A stretch of 33,785 nucleotides of DNA. It comes from Pygmaiobacter sp. Its GTDB lineage: Bacteria; Bacillota; Clostridia; Oscillospirales; Ruminococcaceae. The notes beneath the pieces were generated by a model. That model was not told where the DNA came from. It did not search any database and saw only the letters and a list, made by a program, of their open reading frames with translations. The stretch spans positions 1-33,785 of the forward strand of contig JAQVCK010000007.1 in assembly GCA_028689835.1 (NCBI GenBank), read 5' to 3'. Both the position numbers and the translations under genes were made by a program. Below, one piece after another: positions 1 to 7,739 of this stretch (position 1 is its first letter; each line of letters begins with the position of its first letter).

Positions 1-92
1 ATTTGGACTACTACAACAACCGTCGCAGCAAGGCAAAGCTAAAGGGCTTGCCGCCTGCTCTTCACAGACAACAAGCCCTCTTGGCTGCCTAA
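1..92 (+). CDS. IS3-family transposase (OrfB), C-terminal fragment
   Basis: Reading from base 3, about 29 residues remain before the TAA at 90-92. They include the segment DYYNNRRSKAKLKGLPP, which matches the highly conserved end of the IS3-family DDE transposase (family knowledge: a YNNxRxxxKLKGLSP-type motif close to the C-terminus). The protein would catalyse cut and strand transfer of the element. The N-terminus and the catalytic DDE residues lie outside the window, so activity cannot be assessed. The adjacent IS end directly after the stop supports the call. Confidence 0.75.
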   Translation, partial: LDYYNNRRSKAKLKGLPPALHRQQALLAA

Positions 93-127
93 TTAAAATA
101 TTTGTCTAACTTTTTGGGGTCACTTCA
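1..127 (+). mobile_element. Right end of an IS3-family insertion sequence
   Basis: The transposase reading frame stops at 90-92 and is followed by a T/G-rich end (about 102-127, containing TAACTTTTTGGGGTCA and closing in CA). This resembles the terminal inverted repeat of IS3-family elements of Firmicutes. Only the right end lies in the window, so the left end, the target duplication and the state of the element cannot be judged. The exact boundary at 127 is inferred from the terminal CA. Confidence 0.65.
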
Positions 128-230
128 AATGTTGCCGGGGGGTTGTTACATCATAATGGGTTTCTGTTGACCAAAGTTTCCACCGTTAACAGCATCCCCT
201 GTTGAAAACTTGTCTGTAAAATCCTACAAT

Positions 231-998
231 TTACTGTTTCACATACGGTGCAACGCCGTGTGCCCACAGTGCCATCACCCCACCGGTGGGCAACAGCTTT
301 GCCTGCAAACGCAAATACACCGCGTACCAGCCAAATACCGACATTGCACGCCCGCGTTTGGCGTCTTGCAACGCTTTTGCCGCCACCGGCCCGGCTTCGG
401 TAATGCCGGGGAACTGAATCTCTTTGCCGTCATGCGTCTGCCACAGCAACTCGGTTTTTACCCAGCCGGGGCAAACGGTCGTCGCAGTGATGCCGGTGTC
501 TTTCAACTCTAGGTGCAACGCGCGGGTGTAATACCGCTCAAACGCCTTACTGGCAGCGTATAACGCAAGGTAGGCTATCGGCTGAAACGACGCGGCAGAG
601 GATATGGTCAATATGCGGCTGCCCGGCCCCATATACGGCAGGCAGACATTGCACAGCTGTGCCGGCACCGTACAGTTCAGCATCACCGTTTTTTTAATCT
701 CGGCAGAATCAAAGTTTTGGCAGGGTGCCATGCGGGCCAGCCCTGCGTTGTTGACAAGGTAGCGCACCTGCGCCCCGCTCTGCTGCAACCGCTCTGTCAG
801 TTTTTGCAGCGCATCCGGTTGGGTCAGGTCCATTGCCAATACAACTACTTTCTCCCCCAATTTGCCCCGCAACGCGTTCAGTTTTTGTTCGCCCCGGGCA
901 ACGGCCCACACCTCATCTACCGCTTCGGCACACAAAAGGCGGGTAAACTCCCGCCCCAGCCCCCCACTTGCGCCGGTCACCAATGCAATTGTTTTCAT
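231..998 (-). CDS. Short-chain dehydrogenase/reductase (SDR)
   Basis: A 255-residue classical SDR, an NAD(P)-dependent oxidoreductase. The start is ATG at 998 because AGGGAGAAG lies just upstream and the protein then opens directly on the Rossmann fold (MKTIALVTGASGGLG; TGxxxGxG at residues 8-15). The NNAG motif is at 83-86. The catalytic set is Ser near 134, Tyr147 and Lys151 (YxxxK). The C-terminus has a hydrophobic stretch after residue 225, as in SDRs acting on lipid or membrane substrates. It is the last gene of a three-gene operon, starting 13 nt after the acyltransferase-like gene and following a TetR regulator. The pairing with an acyltransferase suggests reduction of a ketone or alcohol on a lipid-like or acylated compound, but the substrate is unknown. 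No clear terminator was seen after it. Confidence 0.88.
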   Translation of the reverse strand: MKTIALVTGASGGLGREFTRLLCAEAVDEVWAVARGEQKLNALRGKLGEKVVVLAMDLTQPDALQKLTERLQQSGAQVRYLVNNAGLARMAPCQNFDSAEIKKTVMLNCTVPAQLCNVCLPYMGPGSRILTISSAASFQPIAYLALYAASKAFERYYTRALHLELKDTGITATTVCPGWVKTELLWQTHDGKEIQFPGITEAGPVAAKALQDAKRGRAMSVFGWYAVYLRLQAKLLPTGGVMALWAHGVAPYVKQ

Positions 999-1011
999 TG
1001 TCTTCTCCCTT

Positions 1012-2307
1012 TTAAAGCCCTGCGTCCTGCGCAAGGGCATCGATGGCCTGTTTAAAAAATTGTCTTTCCTGTGCATCGTCCCGCATCAGGTGGTAGGTCA
1101 AACAAAGCTGCCCTTGCAGCGTTGCCGCCCCAATGACCCGCTGCGTGTACGACACCGCAGGCGGCACAAAGGTCAATTGCTCGATGTCAAACGCCCCATA
1201 GTTGGTTTGTAGTGGCAACACCGTCAGGTTGGTCATGCCCAGTGTGCGTTGTTTGGTGCCCACGTACCCCATCTGTTCGGCCAGCGCCGCTATAAACGGG
1301 TCGCGCAACAGCCCATGAGTGTGCAGCAATACGGCGTCGAGCAGTGACGGCGAAAGCCGCAGTAAAAACTGTAACACAAAATAAACAGCAGCCGGGCGGT
1401 TCAGCCGGGCAACCAGCTTACGGTGCAACTGCCGCGCGTTTTCGCCAAAGCTTTTGCTGGTTGCATACCGCTGCGGCACCGCAATGCCCCCCACTTGGTT
1501 GTTCAGCGTGCGGTCTCCCGGCGCGCGCACCCCCACGGCAAGCCCTATTTGCTGTTTCCCCGGCACCGCTTTTAAAAAGGCGGTCACAAGGTAGCTGTTT
1601 ACCGAAACGCCCAGCGCCTTTGCCCGCGCACAGAGGGCGCGGGTCTCGGCCGGCGAAAACCGGGCACACAGCACTTCACTGGCATGGCTCTGCCAATAGG
1701 TCTGTTGCAACTGTTCTAAGTCTTGCCAGCCAAACGCGCGGCCCTTGTGCTGCCAGTGCCGGTTACAGTGGGCGGCGTACCAAGCCGCCGTGGCGGGCAG
1801 CCCGGTCGCTTTGGGCATAGTCTCTTTCGCCAGCACCCACAGCGGGCAAAACGCCGGCGGCGTGCCTGCCAGTGTACGCAGCACATCTTCAATAAAACCC
1901 ACAATGGCCTTGCCATCGCCCGCAAGGTGGTGCGCCATCACAAGCAGCTGTGTTTGCCCTTGCGGCGACGTCAGTGCAAACACCCGCATCAATTCGCCGT
2001 TTTGCAAATCAAACGGGCGCTTCTCCTGCCGGCGCAGCAGGTCTTGCCAATCGCCCTGTGCCAGCTGCACCGTGCAGCCGCTTTGTGCCTGCCGCCGGTA
2101 AAATGCCCGCCCGTCAGCACAAAGTTCGATGCGGCACAACGTACTTTCGTGCGCGGCAAATACCGCGCGCACTGGGGCCAATAGCGCCCCCGGCTGCACT
2201 ACACCGCGCAGCCGCACTAAAAACACAATGCTGTCGCAGGGCTCAAACAGGTTGGGGCGCTCGGTGCGTATTTCTTTTCGCGCCCCTTGCAATTCCACTT
2301 TATCCAT
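1012..2307 (-). CDS. Condensation-domain-like acyltransferase
   Basis: A 431-residue protein of the CoA-dependent acyltransferase superfamily (condensation domains of peptide synthetases, alcohol acetyltransferases, PapA5). The HHxxxDG catalytic motif is present as HHLAGDG at residues 126-132; His127 would be the general base. The second landmark of peptide-synthetase condensation domains (DFGWG) is not recognisable, and no carrier-protein or adenylation domain is attached. A stand-alone O- or N-acyltransferase is therefore more likely than a peptide synthetase part. The ATG at 2307 overlaps the stop of the tetR gene (ATGGATAA), so translation is probably coupled. An SDR gene follows 13 nt downstream. 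Substrate and product are unknown; an ester or amide of a fatty or polyketide-like alcohol is only a guess. Confidence 0.75.
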   Translation of the reverse strand: MDKVELQGARKEIRTERPNLFEPCDSIVFLVRLRGVVQPGALLAPVRAVFAAHESTLCRIELCADGRAFYRRQAQSGCTVQLAQGDWQDLLRRQEKRPFDLQNGELMRVFALTSPQGQTQLLVMAHHLAGDGKAIVGFIEDVLRTLAGTPPAFCPLWVLAKETMPKATGLPATAAWYAAHCNRHWQHKGRAFGWQDLEQLQQTYWQSHASEVLCARFSPAETRALCARAKALGVSVNSYLVTAFLKAVPGKQQIGLAVGVRAPGDRTLNNQVGGIAVPQRYATSKSFGENARQLHRKLVARLNRPAAVYFVLQFLLRLSPSLLDAVLLHTHGLLRDPFIAALAEQMGYVGTKQRTLGMTNLTVLPLQTNYGAFDIEQLTFVPPAVSYTQRVIGAATLQGQLCLTYHLMRDDAQERQFFKQAIDALAQDAGL

Positions 2308-2896
2308 GCAACACCGTGCGCGCAAGGTCCTGTGGGGCAATGGTTTCATACCGCGTGGTAAACAGTTTTTTCAGCGCGTACAGGTACACGACTCCCCAGT
2401 AATAGTCTGCCAGCTTCAGCGCATTGCCTGGCACGCCGGTCCCCTCACGTTGCGCCTGCGCAATCATTTTTGCCGTCTCTAAATACAGTTCACTTTCATA
2501 GGCATCCCCTTGCTGCTCTTTTTCTGCCACAGCTAACAGCATTTGGGTGTGCAGCGCCACCGCACCCGCAAAATGTTCGTCTTTCTCCAACCGATTCAGT
2601 ACATAGCCGGACAGCTTTTGCAGCTTTTGCTTTGCGGGTAGCGGCAGCTTGCCGAGCAACTTTAGTTGGGCCAGCTCACTATCGCCTGCGGCGCGCTTTT
2701 GCAGCGCGCTAAACAGCTCCTCTTTCGACTTAAAATACAGGTAGATTGTGCCCTGCCCAATGCCGATGTCACGCGCAAGGTCACTGATTTTTGTGCCCGA
2801 AAACCCGTTTTTTGCAAAATACAGCACCGACTGCCGTAGTATTTTTTCGCGCATTGCGGCCCGTTCTTCTGCACAGCGCTCGGCCGATTTTGGCAT
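2300..2896 (-). CDS. TetR/AcrR-family transcriptional regulator
   Basis: A 198-residue regulator with a typical TetR N-terminal helix-turn-helix at about residues 15-60 (FAKNGFSGTKISDLARDIGIG, then GTIYLYFKSKEELF). The C-terminal ligand domain is helical and divergent. ATG at 2896 is chosen because AGGAGGTGGC lies immediately upstream and the frame beyond it has no family similarity. It is the first gene of an operon with the acyltransferase and the SDR; its stop overlaps the next start. The promoter directly upstream has its -10 box overlapping a perfect 9-bp inverted repeat, so negative autoregulation of the whole operon is very likely (inference). TetR regulators of this kind often respond to acyl-CoA or hydrophobic small molecules. 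Confidence 0.92.
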   Translation of the reverse strand: MPKSAERCAEERAAMREKILRQSVLYFAKNGFSGTKISDLARDIGIGQGTIYLYFKSKEELFSALQKRAAGDSELAQLKLLGKLPLPAKQKLQKLSGYVLNRLEKDEHFAGAVALHTQMLLAVAEKEQQGDAYESELYLETAKMIAQAQREGTGVPGNALKLADYYWGVVYLYALKKLFTTRYETIAPQDLARTVLHG

Positions 2897-2917
2897 AAAG
2901 CCACCTCCTCTATTTTT

Positions 2918-2941
2918 ATGAATGAATATTTGTTCATTCAT
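2918..2941 (-). promoter_or_regulatory. Inverted-repeat operator of the TetR operon
   Basis: The arms ATGAATGAA (2918-2926) and TTCATTCAT (2933-2941) are perfect reverse complements separated by 6 nt. The repeat overlaps the -10 box and covers the expected transcription start, the usual place for a TetR repressor site. The half-site resembles those recorded for fatty-acid-responsive TetR regulators such as Bacillus FadR (a TGAATGA/TCATTCA core, from memory), which would fit an acyl-CoA ligand. Confidence 0.85.
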
Positions 2942-2968
2942 TATATCCCTGTTTCTCCCCTCTGTCAA
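2940..2968 (-). promoter_or_regulatory. Promoter of the TetR-acyltransferase-SDR operon
   Basis: On the minus strand the -35 TTGACA (2968-2963) and -10 TATAAT (2945-2940) are both perfect consensus with 17 bp between them. The operator starts inside the -10 box. A fully consensus promoter under an operator suggests strong expression once repression is lifted. Confidence 0.85.
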
Positions 2969-3083
2969 GCAGGCACCCGCTGTGCGCACCGTTTTATTTT
3001 CGCCATGAACCCCGCCCGCCGTGCCGTGCGCAGCACTGCCCACCCCAGGCAGCTTGCCATACCCTGCTTTTGCCGCCACAACT

Positions 3084-3110
3084 AAAAAAGCGGGGGCAAA
3101 TTGCCCCCGC
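3084..3110 (-). terminator. Intrinsic terminator of putP
   Basis: A near-perfect hairpin GCGGGGGCAA/TTGCCCCCGC lies at 3090-3110, about 35 nt past the putP stop. On the minus strand it is followed by six T residues (3089-3084). Confidence 0.85.
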
Positions 3111-3144
3111 CGCTCTGCCGGCAACTCACCGGCAGTTTGCTTTT

Positions 3145-4719
3145 TTATTTTTCATCGCCTGCCGTTGCAAGGCGCTTTGCCTCGTCAAACTCCGCCGCAA
3201 TTTCAGCAGAGGGCTCTTTGTCCAGCAGCGACACAATTACAATCACCGCAAGGCTAACCAAAAAGGCAGGCAACAGCTCGTAAATGCCAAAAATGCCGCC
3301 CATCGGCTTAATCAGCAGTCGCCACACAAATACGCTCACCGCACCGGTGACCATTCCGGCCACCGCACCACGCCAAGTCGTGCGCTTCCAAAACAGGCTG
3401 GTCAGCATTACCGGGCCAAACGTGGCGCCAAACCCGGCCCATGCAAACGCCACCAGTGTAAAGATCACGCTGTTTTCGTCCAGCGCAATTACAATACCCA
3501 CAGCCGAAACCGCCAGCAGCATAATGCGCGACACCCACAGCACCTCTTTGTCACTGGCGTTCTTTTTCAGCACACCCTGGTAAATGTTCTTCGCAAAGGC
3601 AGAGGCCGCAATCAGCAAGTAGGAATCCGACGAGCTGATGGTCGCCGCCAGAATACCCGCCATCACCACGCCCGCCAGCAACGGGGGCAGCAGGTTGGTC
3701 GCCAGCAGAATAAAAATACTCTCTGCCCCGGCAGCACTCGTCAGTGCCGTCGGGTACAGCGCGCGGCCAATCAGCCCAATCAACACGGCGCACACCAGCG
3801 AAACAAGGCACCAAGTCGTCGCAATGCGGCGCGATTTTTTCAGCTCTGATAATTTGCGAATAGCCATAAAGCGCAGCAACACCTGCGGCACACCAAAATA
3901 GCCAAGCCCCCAAGACAGGGTCGAAATAATGGTAATCAGGCCATACGGGGCCGCTTCACCAAACAGCGGCACCCCATTTTTAACTTGCTGTATGCCGTCC
4001 TGCACCACCGGCTGGGCAATGCCAAAAAAGCTCACAAAGCCGGGGATATTTTTAATGTTCTGCACCACTGCCGCCGGGCCACCCGCCGCCGCGGTGCCGC
4101 TACCCAAAATAATCACCAGCGCAAAAATCATCACGATTGCCTGCATAAAGTCCGATGTACTCTCGGCCAAAAAACCGCCAATCAGCGTGTAAAAAATAAC
4201 AAACACCGCGCCCGCAATCATCATGCTGTGGTACGACAGGCCAAACAATGTGCTGAACAGCTTGCCACAGGTGACAAAGCAACTGGATGCATACACGGTA
4301 AAAAACACTAAAATAAAAACCGCCGAAATAGTCAGCAACACTTTTTTCTTCTCTTTAAACCGGGCCGAAAAGAACTCCGGTACTGTAATGGCATCCCCGG
4401 CAACGACCGAATAGCTGCGCAACCGGCGCGCCACCAGCAGCCAGTTGATATAGGTGCCCATCGCGAGGCCAATCGCCGTCCACGTGGCATCGGCAAGCCC
4501 GCACCAATAGGCAACCCCGGGCAGCCCCATCAGCAGCCAGCCGCTCATATCCGACGCTTCCGCACTCATCGCCGCAATCCACGGGCCAAGGCTGCGCCCG
4601 CCTAAAAAATAGTTTTCGGTACTCTGGTTCGCACGGCGTGCAAACACCAGCCCAATTACAATAACCGCCGCCATATAACAGCACATTGCAATTAAAATTT
4701 CCGCTCTGTCAAAGTTCAC
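3145..4719 (-). CDS. putP: Sodium/proline symporter PutP
   Basis: A 524-residue member of the sodium:solute symporter (SSS) family that imports proline with Na+ across the cytoplasmic membrane, for osmoprotection or as a nutrient. The N-terminus carries the PutP signature (NYFLGGRSLGPW, then SAEASDMSGWLLMGLPG), nearly identical to the E. coli PutP segment. About 13 hydrophobic helices follow, including the SSDSYLL stretch near the Na+ site. The start is GTG at 4719: a frame open to a TTG at 4782 exists, but the promoter -10 at 4793-4788 places transcription start near 4781. GGGGGAAAC precedes the GTG. It is monocistronic with its own promoter and terminator. A c-di-AMP-sensing-type regulator is encoded at 12927-13583, but no direct link is visible. 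Confidence 0.93.
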   Translation of the reverse strand: MNFDRAEILIAMCCYMAAVIVIGLVFARRANQSTENYFLGGRSLGPWIAAMSAEASDMSGWLLMGLPGVAYWCGLADATWTAIGLAMGTYINWLLVARRLRSYSVVAGDAITVPEFFSARFKEKKKVLLTISAVFILVFFTVYASSCFVTCGKLFSTLFGLSYHSMMIAGAVFVIFYTLIGGFLAESTSDFMQAIVMIFALVIILGSGTAAAGGPAAVVQNIKNIPGFVSFFGIAQPVVQDGIQQVKNGVPLFGEAAPYGLITIISTLSWGLGYFGVPQVLLRFMAIRKLSELKKSRRIATTWCLVSLVCAVLIGLIGRALYPTALTSAAGAESIFILLATNLLPPLLAGVVMAGILAATISSSDSYLLIAASAFAKNIYQGVLKKNASDKEVLWVSRIMLLAVSAVGIVIALDENSVIFTLVAFAWAGFGATFGPVMLTSLFWKRTTWRGAVAGMVTGAVSVFVWRLLIKPMGGIFGIYELLPAFLVSLAVIVIVSLLDKEPSAEIAAEFDEAKRLATAGDEK

Positions 4720-4787
4720 TCCTGTTTCCCCCTCTATCTGGTCTCCCACGCAGTCCACACCCGGCCACGCGGCAATAAACAAAGATA

Positions 4788-4816
4788 ATCATACCCGATT
4801 TTGCATCGTTTGGCAA
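4788..4816 (-). promoter_or_regulatory. putP promoter
   Basis: Minus strand -35 TTGCCA (4816-4811), a 17-bp spacer and -10 TATGAT (4793-4788). The predicted start near 4781 leaves a leader of about 60 nt before the GTG start of putP. Confidence 0.7.
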
Positions 4817-4840
4817 ATGCGAATCCTCACGCTCTCTATC

Positions 4841-4876
4841 AAAAACTCCCTTGATGCACACGCGGCACCAAGGGAG
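4841..4876 (-). terminator. Intrinsic terminator of the SGNH hydrolase gene
   Basis: The hairpin arms CTCCCTTG (4846-4853) and CAAGGGAG (4869-4876) are followed on the minus strand by TTTTT (4845-4841). It lies 35 nt after the stop at 4911. Confidence 0.8.
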
Positions 4877-4910
4877 CTGTTTTCTGTTCCAACTTTTTTA
4901 ATCTGGGTTC

Positions 4911-6485
4911 TTACCCACCTGCACCCGGTACAGAATCTGGCCCTGCGGGCTCCACCGGGGTAGGAATCGGTGTCGGCACTGGGGTCACCTCTGGTACTGG
5001 GGTGGGTGTCGGGGTCGGGGTCGGCGTCACTACCGGGGCCGGGGTCGGCGTCGGCGTCGGCGTCACTACCGGGGCCGGGGTTGGCGTCACTACCGGGGCC
5101 GGCGTCGGCGTCGGGGTTGGCGTCGCGGTAGCTTCCGGTTTCTTTTCAAACTTTGCCGTCACAATAATCTTTTCTGTTGCATACGACGGCACGGTAAACG
5201 TTAATTGCGCGTTTGCCACATCGTCAATATGCCCCACCGTGCAGGCCCAGCCGGCAAATTTGTACCCATCTTTCGCCACCGCTTTTACCGTAGTGCAGGT
5301 CTTGCCGGGCACCACGGTCTGGGTTGCGGTCCCCTCTAGGGTACCGGCCGCGGCATCCGACACGGTAAACGAAATTTCAATGCCCGCTGCACTGCTGGAA
5401 GCCGTTGACGCGGGTTTGTCGGTATGTATGGCTAGCGGGTCCGTCTCCACAATGCCCGGCGGTGTCTCTTTGCGCGCGGGGATCGCCTTCAGCGGCTTGG
5501 GCCGGGTATCCTCGGTAAGGTAGCTGTGGGTGCGGATATACTCAAACATCGCATTAAATGCATCCTTATTTAGGTGCACCCCGTCGCTGATGGTGTAATC
5601 CCACTTTGCAAACCCAGTGGTATCGTCCTTCAACACCTCAGCACTATTCAAAAATTTATACCCCAGCTCCTTCGCCATATCGGCAAGGGCAAGGTTAAAT
5701 TTGTCGATTGTCTGCATCGTGATGTTGGGGTTGTCGCGGTACTGGTGCACCGGTGGCACCGAGTTGATAATGATGTCGGCATACGGGTAGGCTTCATGGA
5801 TTGCCTTGAGCGCCGTTTTATACTGGGTCACCAGTGTATCGGCTGTCCAGCCAATGGTATTGTTGGTGCCAAACATCATAATAATGCGCTTTGGCTGCAT
5901 AATTTTGACTGCTTCGGGGATGGTGACCGGGTTGTTATACCCTTTAAAATAAACACACTGTTTCGTAGGGACCATCTGGATACCCATTGAAACAATCCCT
6001 ATATCGTTGTCCAGCGTCGTCAAACCATAGCTCATCATACGCGCCGTGTTAGAGTCGCCGATAAACAGGGTCTCATCAATATAATCCTGCCCGGCATCGT
6101 CACTTTCGCCTAAAATCGTATCGGCATATTTCGTTTTATCAATCTTGTCGGTGTCTTTGTTATAGGCAAGGTCAGACGAGGTGCGTGAGCGGGAAATATC
6201 GGACGAAATGCCGCTATCTCCCCCCACCGCACTGCTTTTGCAAGAGGATAAGGTTGCGACCAGCACTGCGACCAGCAGCACCAAAAGCAGTGCCCCGCCA
6301 CCTGCAAACAACCGTAACCGCTGTTTTTTTTGGGGTGGCAAATGGCGCAGGGCGGCAAAAAAGTTCGAGGCTTCCCCTTTTTTACTTTTACTCTGTTTTT
6401 CCGGCAACGGCGCGGGTTTGCCGTTCGTCTCGGGCCCTTTGCCCCGGTGTGCGCCGCGCGCGCGGCGGCGTTCAAATTCATTCAA
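4911..6485 (-). CDS. Membrane-anchored SGNH/GDSL-type hydrolase with InlB-like repeat and Thr-Pro tail
   Basis: A 524-residue surface protein. Residues 1-58 are charged and cytoplasmic, 59-82 form one membrane segment ending in SSC, and the rest is predicted to be extracellular. The SGNH hydrolase core has block I FIGDSN with nucleophile Ser145, block III GTNN near 206-209 and block V DGVHL with Asp301/His304. These residues form an esterase triad; such proteins often deacylate cell-wall polymers. A bacterial InlB-type B-repeat (about 379-447, KDGYKFAGW) precedes a tail of Thr-Pro repeats to the end, a likely wall-spanning or spacer segment. The start is TTG at 6485: AAGGGG lies 9 nt upstream, and the nearby ATG at 6481 is in another frame. 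It is monocistronic. The substrate is unknown. Confidence 0.85.
   Translation of the reverse strand: MNEFERRRARGAHRGKGPETNGKPAPLPEKQSKSKKGEASNFFAALRHLPPQKKQRLRLFAGGGALLLVLLVAVLVATLSSCKSSAVGGDSGISSDISRSRTSSDLAYNKDTDKIDKTKYADTILGESDDAGQDYIDETLFIGDSNTARMMSYGLTTLDNDIGIVSMGIQMVPTKQCVYFKGYNNPVTIPEAVKIMQPKRIIMMFGTNNTIGWTADTLVTQYKTALKAIHEAYPYADIIINSVPPVHQYRDNPNITMQTIDKFNLALADMAKELGYKFLNSAEVLKDDTTGFAKWDYTISDGVHLNKDAFNAMFEYIRTHSYLTEDTRPKPLKAIPARKETPPGIVETDPLAIHTDKPASTASSSAAGIEISFTVSDAAAGTLEGTATQTVVPGKTCTTVKAVAKDGYKFAGWACTVGHIDDVANAQLTFTVPSYATEKIIVTAKFEKKPEATATPTPTPTPAPVVTPTPAPVVTPTPTPTPAPVVTPTPTPTPTPVPEVTPVPTPIPTPVEPAGPDSVPGAGG
4986..5130. repeat. Low-complexity repeat coding the Thr-Pro tail
   Basis: Tandem hexamer-like GTCGGG/GTCGGC units are interrupted by three copies of GTCACTACCGGGGCC. 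They encode alternating Thr-Pro blocks and APVV spacers at the C-terminus of the SGNH hydrolase. Such repeats change length easily by slippage. Confidence 0.9.
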
Positions 6486-6579
6486 TACAGTACGCCCCTT
6501 TTATCAAACATGTGGGCGGCAGCCGCTGCCACACACGCGGAATTGCGAGAGGAAAACGACAAAAACCGACGATGCACCT

Positions 6580-6608
6580 ATTCTATCATATCCACCCTGT
6601 CGGCACAA
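6580..6608 (-). promoter_or_regulatory. Promoter of the SGNH hydrolase gene
   Basis: Minus strand -35 TTGTGC (6608-6603), 17-bp spacer and -10 TAGAAT (6585-6580). A leader of about 85-90 nt follows before the TTG start. The rest of the 6486-6771 gap shows nothing else recognisable. Confidence 0.55.
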
Positions 6609-6771
6609 GGCTGTACCACTCATACAACCGTTTTCACCTAAAGCACAAGAGCCCGCAGCAACCTCTTTTATTAGGAACGCGTAGTAGCCGCATTTTTGTA
6701 CAAAAAACAAAACTTTTTTCAATTTTCTCCTATTTGTACAAAACTGTGCGCCCTCTTTTGCTCCTGTCCGG

Positions 6772-6811
6772 CTAAAACAAAAGCCCGGCAACCGCCGGGC
6801 TTTTGTTTTAG
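6772..6811 (-). terminator. Strong intrinsic terminator after the FMN-binding lipoprotein gene
   Basis: A perfect 18-bp inverted repeat (6772-6789 and 6794-6811) with a 4-nt loop. The GC-rich top carries GCCCGGC and the base is CTAAAACAAAA/TTTTGTTTTAG, so the hairpin has T-rich 3' sides in both directions. It lies 23 nt past the stop at 6835 and shields the SGNH gene promoter downstream. Confidence 0.88.
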
Positions 6812-6834
6812 TGCCCCGCCCAAAGCAGAGCTTT

Positions 6835-7581
6835 TTATTCTGCCACCGCATCTTTCAGCGCGTTTTGCACCGCCTCAATGATGCCGTTCGACGTATAGGT
6901 CGCACCCGCTACAACATCCACATCCGCTGTCTGCTGGCGAATCATCTCATCGCCCACACCTTTTTCAGCTTTTTCGTAAATGCCCTCGGTCTCGCTGTGC
7001 TGGGTCAGCGCTACTTTTACAATGTTGCCGCCCTCTACCGTCACTTCCACGGTCAACTCACCACCGTTGCCGGTGCCGGTACCGGTGTACACGCCATCTT
7101 GATAGTTGCCCTGCACTTCCGGCACAACTGCCACACTGCTGGAGGCCGGGGCAGAAGAAGAACCGCCCTCACCCAACGCATTTTTCACCGCTTCAATGAT
7201 GCCGTTCGACGTATAGGTCGCACCTGCCACAGTGTCCACATCGGCTGTTTGCGTGCGAATCATCTCATCGCCCACGCCTTTTTCAGCATTTTCGTAAATG
7301 CCCGGGGTCTCGCTGTGCTGGGTCAGTGCTACTTTTACAATATTGCCGCCCTCTACCGTCACTTCCACGGTCAGCTCGCCGCCGTTGCCGGTGCCAGTAC
7401 CCTCGTAAATGCCATCCGTGTAATTGCCCTGTACTTCGGGCACCGCAGTGGTCTCTCCGCCGGTGGTGCCGGTGGCTGCCGGTGTGGTGCTATCTTCCTT
7501 TGCGCTGGCAAAACAGCTTACAAGGCTGACAGCCAACAACAAAACGATCAAAATAACGGCAATTATGCTTTTTTTCTTCAT
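6835..7581 (-). CDS. Lipoprotein with two tandem FMN-binding domains
   Basis: A 248-residue secreted lipoprotein. A hydrophobic signal (residues 5-22) ends in the lipobox LVSC with Cys23, followed by a Thr/Ser/Gly linker. Two FMN-binding domains of the NqrC/RnfG type (about 50-136 and 156-246) repeat almost identically. Each holds the segment VAGATYTSNG, matching the motif where the flavin transferase ApbE attaches FMN to a Thr (family knowledge; probable residues Thr124 and Thr230). The first motif position is Ala rather than Ser/Thr, so covalent attachment is likely but not certain. Such proteins relay electrons outside the membrane. No apbE or rnf gene is in the window. The ATG at 7581 is preceded by GAGGAG. 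It is monocistronic. Confidence 0.85.
   Translation of the reverse strand: MKKKSIIAVILIVLLLAVSLVSCFASAKEDSTTPAATGTTGGETTAVPEVQGNYTDGIYEGTGTGNGGELTVEVTVEGGNIVKVALTQHSETPGIYENAEKGVGDEMIRTQTADVDTVAGATYTSNGIIEAVKNALGEGGSSSAPASSSVAVVPEVQGNYQDGVYTGTGTGNGGELTVEVTVEGGNIVKVALTQHSETEGIYEKAEKGVGDEMIRQQTADVDVVAGATYTSNGIIEAVQNALKDAVAE
6845..7440. repeat. Tandem duplication of the FMN-binding domain
   Basis: Two segments repeat with a 318-nt period; for example GCCGTTCGACGTATAGGTCG occurs at 6883 and again at 7201. DNA identity is high along the domain, which points to a recent in-frame duplication (106 residues) or gene conversion. Confidence 0.85.
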
Positions 7582-7624
7582 GCTTTTCTCCTCGTCTTTA
7601 ACATCTCAAAAATGACCATTCTCT

Positions 7625-7653
7625 ATTGTAAATAAAACGCCAAAAGAAAGCAA
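7625..7653 (-). promoter_or_regulatory. Promoter of the FMN-binding lipoprotein gene
   Basis: Minus strand -35 TTGCTT (7653-7648), 17-bp spacer and -10 TACAAT (7630-7625). The start codon lies about 40 nt past the predicted transcription start. Confidence 0.65.
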
Positions 7654-7739
7654 CCGCAAAATGCAGCTGCTCTCTCTCTTTTTTGTTTTTTTACCCCCTC
7701 AAAGCGCAAACCGTTCGGCCGCCTGAGGGGTCGTGCGTT

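Noticed and set aside
1012..2307. Non-ribosomal peptide synthetase module
   Set aside because: Only a condensation-like fold with HHxxxDG is seen; no adenylation, carrier or thioesterase domain is encoded nearby.
4720..4782. Longer putP reading frame from a TTG at 4782
   Set aside because: It would start at or before the predicted transcription start, and the extra residues do not match PutP N-termini.
6110..6481. Gene starting at the ATG at 6481
   Set aside because: It is out of frame with the SGNH hydrolase, and its product is a random-looking basic peptide; the TTG at 6485 has the better-spaced ribosome-binding site.
7690..7722. Inverted repeat CCCCTCA/TGAGGGG after the DUF1015 gene as its terminator
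   Set aside because: On the minus strand the stem is followed by an A run, not a T run, and the loop is long; I do not list it as a terminator.
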